From NCBI GenBank assembly GCA_019894975.1, contig JAGXNO010000009.1:19644-83643 (forward strand): a DNA stretch of 64,000 bases, written 5' to 3'. The translations under genes were made by a program, and so were the position numbers. Within the stretch, counting starts at the first letter, position 1; each line of letters begins with the position of its first letter. Of this stretch, positions 63,578 through 64,000 are shown piece by piece. Under the pieces are notes generated by a model. The model saw only the letters and a program-made list of their open reading frames with translations, searched no databases and was not told the origin of the DNA. The DNA is from Promethearchaeota archaeon (GTDB lineage Archaea; Asgardarchaeota; Lokiarchaeia; Sigyniarchaeales; SOKP01).

Positions 63578-64000
63578 ATGAGTGAAAATAATAACGATAT
63601 CAAAATAATTAACACCGGATGTTGCCATGATTGCGGAGGTCGTTGTACTCTTAAAGCTCATGTGAAAGATGGTAAAATAATACGATTTGAAACAGATAAT
63701 GGAGACGATCCCCAATTACGTGCCTGCCTACGTGGAAGAGCATATAGACAGAAAGTTTATCATCCAGATAGGTTGAAGTATCCTATGCGTCGTATTGGAG
63801 AGCGAGGAGAGGGAAAGTTTGAAAGAATATCTTGGGATGAAGCATTAGATGAAGTAGCAAGTAAAATGGAAGATATTAAAGAAAAGTATGGAAATGCTTC
63901 TATTTTATTTGTTCCAGGTGCTGGTAATCAAGGTATGCTTCATGGTCCAACTCCCTCAGGCTTAGTACTTAACCAGTTTGGAGGTTATACTCGTATGTGG
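63578..64000 (+). CDS. Molybdopterin oxidoreductase, 3'-truncated
   Basis: The first 141 residues of a DMSO-reductase-family catalytic subunit, cut by the window end. The [4Fe-4S] site reads C-C-H-D-C-G-G-R-C-T-L-K, with R-A-C-L-R-G-R-A about 30 residues later. Y-H-P-D-R-L-K-Y-P-M-R-R and R-I-S-W-D-E-A-L follow, as in the full-length gene at 48.8-51.1 kb. There is no twin-arginine signal. The fourth cluster position is followed by Gly here (L-R-G-R) where the other enzyme has Cys (L-R-C-R). Substrate unknown. Confidence 0.9.
   Translation, partial: MSENNNDIKIINTGCCHDCGGRCTLKAHVKDGKIIRFETDNGDDPQLRACLRGRAYRQKVYHPDRLKYPMRRIGERGEGKFERISWDEALDEVASKMEDIKEKYGNASILFVPGAGNQGMLHGPTPSGLVLNQFGGYTRMW

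Noticed and set aside
1..64000. Genome-wide reassignment of UGA to tryptophan
   Set aside because: UGA is the natural stop of several full-length genes here (for example those ending at 33137 and 57176), so general reassignment is excluded; only local recoding remains possible.
1..64000. CRISPR arrays, insertion sequences, tRNA or rRNA genes
   Set aside because: No regularly spaced repeats, transposase motifs or cloverleaf-like segments were seen in the spacers; a covariance scan would be needed to exclude an intron-containing tRNA.

Overview
The window looks like part of an archaeal genome, most plausibly an anaerobic Asgard (Lokiarchaeia-like) archaeon. Directly seen: AT-rich DNA with very AT-rich spacers, poly-T stretches after genes, Shine-Dalgarno motifs of the GGAGGTGA type, an Lrp/AsnC regulator beside glutamine synthetase, a longin-like protein, an all-cysteine RING-like zinc protein and a candidate C/D box sRNA. 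The Asgard assignment is inference from this mix; no rRNA or tRNA gene is present to test it.

Layout. 1-6.4 kb: the 3' end of a nucleotide-sugar dehydrogenase, a 790-base spacer holding two tiny minus-strand reading frames that each have UGA at codon 21 and a similar downstream hairpin, several small membrane, coiled-coil and zinc proteins, a C/D box sRNA candidate, an SRPBCC protein, the longin-like protein and an ArsB/NhaD-type permease. 6.4-31 kb: nitrogen and nucleotide core metabolism (glutamate dehydrogenase, an NfnA/NfnB or GltD-type pair, GMP synthase, an FMN glutamate-synthase-domain protein, Lrp plus glutamine synthetase, carAB with a stand-alone Lrp ligand-binding domain). Also here are an M3 oligopeptidase, a fused OppB-OppC permease and a heterodimeric ABC exporter.

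31.9-64 kb: a dense catabolic island of alternating operons. It holds a QueG/RdhA-like Fe-S protein, an amidohydrolase, two alkylsulfatase-type metallo-beta-lactamases, 3-hydroxyacyl-CoA dehydrogenase, thiolase, four crotonases, three NMO/FabK-like flavoproteins, a ThDP lyase and a serine hydrolase. It also holds a URO-D-type methyltransferase, two molybdopterin oxidoreductases (one cut by the window end) and several multi-cluster Fe-S proteins. Together these suggest anaerobic beta-oxidation-like breakdown of an unidentified substrate, with electrons passing through cytoplasmic Mo and Fe-S enzymes to NAD(P)H or ferredoxin.

Main points for a second look: the paired UGA-containing mini-genes; at least four genes whose conserved N-terminus has no ATG/GTG/TTG but has ATT or ATA at proper spacing after a Shine-Dalgarno motif; a DmsB-type Fe-S subunit with a GltD/NfnB flavoprotein inserted in its middle; an aldo/keto reductase fused to ferredoxin and GyrI-like domains; and a 41-base element repeated upstream of two neighbouring catabolic genes.
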